NCBI GenBank assembly: GCA_002292015.1
Contig: DBBD01000032.1
Span: forward strand, 1-9,377
Origin: Firmicutes bacterium UBA993
GTDB lineage: Bacteria > Bacillota > Dethiobacteria > DTU022
DNA length: 9,377 nucleotides
Direction: 5' to 3'
The notes below the pieces were generated by a model. That model worked only from the letters and a program-made list of their open reading frames with translations, was not told the DNA's origin and made no database searches. The position numbers and the translations under genes were made by a program. The stretch's first letter is position 1. Each line of letters begins with the position of its first letter. Below, one piece after another: positions 7,023-9,377 of this stretch.

Positions 7023-7161
7023 GGCCAAGATGCTAACTTGTGGTGATAATTGTCAACATTAAGTGAAAAAGCAGAGTTGACGCATAAAAGATTTTTACAC
7101 CCCAATTATGTCCGGCGAAGTTATAGGAAAATATCGCGGATCAGTACGCTATTGGTAAGCT

Positions 7162-7195
7162 TTGATACCGCAGGATTATTTAAGTCATGTATCAA
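7162..7195. repeat. 7-bp inverted repeat TTGATAC/GTATCAA upstream of the thiolase promoter
   Basis: Perfect arms at 7162-7168 and 7189-7195 are separated by 20 bases. The centre lies about 130 bases before the transcription start predicted from the -24/-12 element at 7281-7297. That is within the usual distance range of enhancer sites for sigma-54 activators. The arms do not match a named site that I recognise. Confidence 0.4.
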
Positions 7196-7247
7196 CCTTG
7201 TGGAAAGAGGACCAAGCAGGTAAAAAAGGTGGATTAGAGTTTAGCGT

Positions 7248-7269
7248 TGCTTTTCCTCGTTGAAAAGCA
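7248..7269. repeat. 8-bp dyad TGCTTTTC/GAAAAGCA next to the thiolase promoter
   Basis: Perfect 8-bp arms (7248-7255 and 7262-7269) surround a 6-base centre. The dyad ends 12 bases before the -24 element. It could be an operator or activator site. No T tract follows, so it is not a terminator on the + strand. Confidence 0.5.
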
Positions 7270-7280
7270 TCTCGTAAATG

Positions 7281-7297
7281 TTGGCACAACTATTGAT
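7281..7297 (+). promoter_or_regulatory. Candidate sigma-54 (-24/-12) promoter of the thiolase-hydroxyacyl-CoA dehydrogenase unit
   Basis: The sequence shows TTGGCAC (7281-7287), five bases, then TTGAT (7293-7297). The consensus is YTGGCAC-N5-TTGCW, so the -24 element is perfect and the spacing exact; only the C of the -12 GC is replaced by A. That base is normally well conserved, so function is uncertain. Transcription would begin near 7309, with a leader of about 75 bases. A sigma-A reading (TTGGCA, 15 bases, TATAGT at 7302-7307) is possible but its spacer is short. Confidence 0.42.
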
Positions 7298-7384
7298 AGC
7301 ATATAGTGTGTTAGGGTACGGCATTTCTATTCTACTCTGCCGTGCAACGATTAACTATTGCTTGAAAGAGGTGAAGATAATCAG

Positions 7385-8557
7385 ATGTTGAAAGAAGCTG
7401 TAATAGTCTCCGGTGCCAGAACTCCAATTGCCAGGGAGAACGGTGCCTTAAGGGATGTACCGCCTGAAAAATACGGTGCTTTGGTAATCCTCGAGGCGGT
7501 TAACCGGGCGGGTATCGATCCGGCAACTGTGGATCAGGTCATTTTGGGCCATTGCTTGGGTGCGGTGGGTTGCATGGCGCGCATGGCCTGGCTGGAGGCC
7601 GGTTTTCCTTTTTCAGTGCCGGGGCTGACTATTGATCGACAGTGCGGCTCCGGTGTTGAAGCTGTCAACTTGGCTGCGGCCCTGATTATGGCTAGTCAAG
7701 CGGAAATTGTGGTCGCCGGCGGTGTGGAAAGTATGACAAGAATGCCCTACTTGCTGGAAAAGCCTGTTTCGCCTTACCAAAGGTCAGCACCGGCCTTTAT
7801 CCAGCCCCGCCCTCTTTCACCACCACAGATCGGAGATCCGCCCATGGGTATTACCGCGGAGAACGTGGCGGAAAAGTATAATATCAGCCGCGAAGATCAG
7901 GACTCTTTCGGGCTGGCCAGTCAACAGAAAGCGGAAAGAGCGATTAAGGAAGGCCGTTTTAAAGAGCAGATCGTGCCGGTAGTGATCCCGCAAAAAAAAG
8001 GAGAACCGGTAGTATTCGATACCGATGAACACCCTCGTTTCGGCACAACCCTGGAAGCGTTGGCCAAGCTATCGCCGGCATTTAAGAATGGCGGCACGGT
8101 GACCGCCGGCACCTCCTCAGGGATCAATGACGGTGCAGGCGCCTTAGTGATTATGGAGCGCGGTAAAGCAGAGGCGCTGGGTTTAAGGCCGATGGGTGTG
8201 ATCCGTTCTGCCGCCGCAGCCGGAGTAGACCCGAACATCATGGGTATAGGGCCTGTTCCGGCAACCCATATAGCCCTGCAGAGGGCTGGTATTACCGTTG
8301 ACGACCTGGAGGTAATCGAGCTGAACGAAGCGTTTGCCAGCCAGGCCTTGGCATGCATCAGGGAGCTAGGTCTGAATTTGGATAAAGTAAACCCCAACGG
8401 CGGGGCCATCGCGTTAGGCCACCCTATTGCCGGCTCACTGGCTATTTTGACTATCAAGCTGCTTTACGAGCTTAAGCGGCAAAAGGCCCGATATGGGCTG
8501 GTAACCGCTTGTTGCGGAGGTGGACAGGGGGTAGCCACAATTATTGAGAGGATTTAA
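7385..8557 (+). CDS. Second thiolase (acetyl-CoA acetyltransferase family, 390 aa), with altered GHP loop
   Basis: A thiolase that joins or cleaves 3-ketoacyl-CoA thioesters. Nucleophile Cys87 is in IDRQCGSG, NEAF is at 314-317, His346 is in GGAIALGHP and Cys376 in TACCGGGQG. After GHP the usual I-G-A-[ST]-G-A-R is replaced by I-A-G-S-L-A-I at unchanged length; the conserved Gly and Arg are lost, while the minus-strand thiolase keeps GATGAR. The ATG at 7385 has GAGGTG at 7368-7373 with an 11-base spacer and gives the standard N terminus (KEAVIVSGARTP). An upstream in-frame TTG at 7358 lacks a ribosome binding site, and that reading would place the site inside the coding region. The 3-hydroxyacyl-CoA dehydrogenase follows 33 bases later, so the two are almost certainly co-transcribed. 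Confidence 0.93.
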   Translation: MLKEAVIVSGARTPIARENGALRDVPPEKYGALVILEAVNRAGIDPATVDQVILGHCLGAVGCMARMAWLEAGFPFSVPGLTIDRQCGSGVEAVNLAAALIMASQAEIVVAGGVESMTRMPYLLEKPVSPYQRSAPAFIQPRPLSPPQIGDPPMGITAENVAEKYNISREDQDSFGLASQQKAERAIKEGRFKEQIVPVVIPQKKGEPVVFDTDEHPRFGTTLEALAKLSPAFKNGGTVTAGTSSGINDGAGALVIMERGKAEALGLRPMGVIRSAAAAGVDPNIMGIGPVPATHIALQRAGITVDDLEVIELNEAFASQALACIRELGLNLDKVNPNGGAIALGHPIAGSLAILTIKLLYELKRQKARYGLVTACCGGGQGVATIIERI

Positions 8558-8590
8558 TCTTTACATTTAATGGCAAAGGAGACGGATTTC

Positions 8591-9377
8591 ATGAATATCG
8601 ATCAGGTTAAAAAGGTTTGTGTCGTCGGCGCCGGCAATATGGGACATCAAATTTCATTGCAGCTTGCTCTGTATGGCTACAAAACTAGCTGCGTTGATGT
8701 GAGCTCAGAGCAGTTGGCAAAAGCAAAAAAGTTCGCGGAAACTTGGATCCCCGGCCGTATCGCTAAAGGGAAGCTGGACGAAGATAAAGGTAATCAAGGC
8801 TTAGCCAATCTCTCTTTCAGTTCTAATCTAGCTGAAGCCGCAGCAGATGCCGACTTTGTTATCGAAGCGGCAACGGAAAAACTGGACCTGAAAAGAAAAA
8901 TTTTTACAGAGCTTGGCCGTATAACTCCACCCCATGCTGTTTTGACAACTAACAGCTCTTTTCTGGTCAGCTCTCTGGTGGCGGAGGTAACGGGCAGGCC
9001 GGACAAGGTTTGTAATATGCACTTTTTTAACCCGGCCTTGGTCATGAAGTGTGTTGAAGTGGTAAAAGGGCCCCATACCTCTGAAGAGACAGCCCAACTG
9101 ACTATGGATCTGTCACGGAAAATAGATAAAATACCCGTTATGCTGCATAAAGAAATTTACGGTTTCCTGGTCAACAGGATTTTGGCGGCCATAAGCAAGG
9201 AAGCCTTATTTCTTCTTGATACGGGTGTTGCATCGTACCAGGATATCGATAGCGCGGTAGTAAACGCCCTAGGTCACCCGATGGGTCCCTTCCGCTTAAA
9301 GGATTTGACCGGTATTGACCTGGCCTACCATATTACTATGGAAGCCTACAAAAAAACTGGAAACCCGGAAGACAAAC
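8591..9377 (+). CDS. 3-hydroxyacyl-CoA dehydrogenase, C-terminally cut by the window end
   Basis: This enzyme interconverts 3-hydroxyacyl-CoA and 3-ketoacyl-CoA with NAD(P). The Rossmann motif VVGAGNMG (11-18) and the acidic end of its second strand (Asp36 in CVDVS) are visible. Catalytic-site residues match the family: Ser122/Ser123 in NSSF, His144 in MHFFNP, Glu156 in CVEVV and Asn195 in GFLVNRIL. The C-terminal dimerisation domain begins near residue 185 and contains GHPMGPFRLKDLTGID. The window ends after 262 codons; full-length members are about 280-290 aa, so the last few dozen residues are missing. The ATG at 8591 has AAAGGAG (8575-8581) with a 9-base spacer; an in-frame ATG at 8570 has no such site. 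It sits 33 bases after the thiolase, which would use its product. Confidence 0.94.
   Translation, partial: MNIDQVKKVCVVGAGNMGHQISLQLALYGYKTSCVDVSSEQLAKAKKFAETWIPGRIAKGKLDEDKGNQGLANLSFSSNLAEAAADADFVIEAATEKLDLKRKIFTELGRITPPHAVLTTNSSFLVSSLVAEVTGRPDKVCNMHFFNPALVMKCVEVVKGPHTSEETAQLTMDLSRKIDKIPVMLHKEIYGFLVNRILAAISKEALFLLDTGVASYQDIDSAVVNALGHPMGPFRLKDLTGIDLAYHITMEAYKKTGNPEDK

Larger units (their letters stand above)
6828..7384. other. AT-rich divergent control region without a gene
   Basis: These 557 bases separate the minus-strand esterase from the + strand thiolase. No protein-coding frame of note is seen on either strand. The region carries candidate promoters for both directions, a terminator-like hairpin on the minus strand (6992-7022) and several dyads, including GTTAA-TGC-TTAAC at 6971-6983. 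The 3' half contains the best-supported control elements, which are listed separately. Confidence 0.6.

Noticed and set aside
7358..7384. Longer start of the + strand thiolase at a TTG (7358), adding nine residues
   Set aside because: The added codons contain the GAGGTG that serves as ribosome binding site for the ATG at 7385, and family proteins begin at that ATG.

Overview
This window looks like chromosomal DNA of an anaerobic, low-to-medium G+C bacterium, most plausibly a Clostridia-type Bacillota such as a syntrophic or sulfate-reducing fatty-acid degrader. That is inference. It rests on strong AGGAGG-type ribosome binding sites, frequent GTG starts, AT-rich intergenic DNA, and a butyryl/acyl-CoA gene set of the kind found in those organisms. 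No rRNA, tRNA, CRISPR, insertion sequence or phage gene is visible.

Layout. A stand-alone two-CBS-domain protein lies on the + strand at 192-668. It is followed by about 300 bases with no gene but several GC-rich dyads (669-970). A minus-strand block of five genes then runs from right to left. In transcription order it encodes a secreted, C-terminally membrane-anchored PHB-depolymerase-like esterase (6827-5745), a thiolase (5657-4434), an acyl-CoA dehydrogenase (4210-3062), an enoyl-CoA hydratase (2933-2166) and an FMN-dependent nitronate monooxygenase/enoyl-reductase-family protein (2080-971). A 557-base intergenic region (6828-7384) separates this block from a divergent + strand unit, which encodes a second thiolase (7385-8557) and a 3-hydroxyacyl-CoA dehydrogenase cut by the window end (8591-9377).

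How it works together. The acyl-CoA dehydrogenase, enoyl-CoA hydratase, 3-hydroxyacyl-CoA dehydrogenase and thiolases form a complete beta-oxidation spiral, or its reverse. The esterase could supply hydroxyacids or fatty acids by cleaving esters outside the cell. No CoA ligase, CoA transferase or electron-transfer flavoprotein is present, so those functions must lie outside the window.

Points most worth a second look: a 9-base G homopolymer inside the surface esterase gene (possible phase-variation switch or sequencing-error site); a near-consensus sigma-54 -24/-12 promoter with upstream dyads in front of the + strand thiolase; a terminator-like hairpin on the minus strand in the esterase leader; and a second thiolase whose conserved loop after the catalytic GHP is altered.
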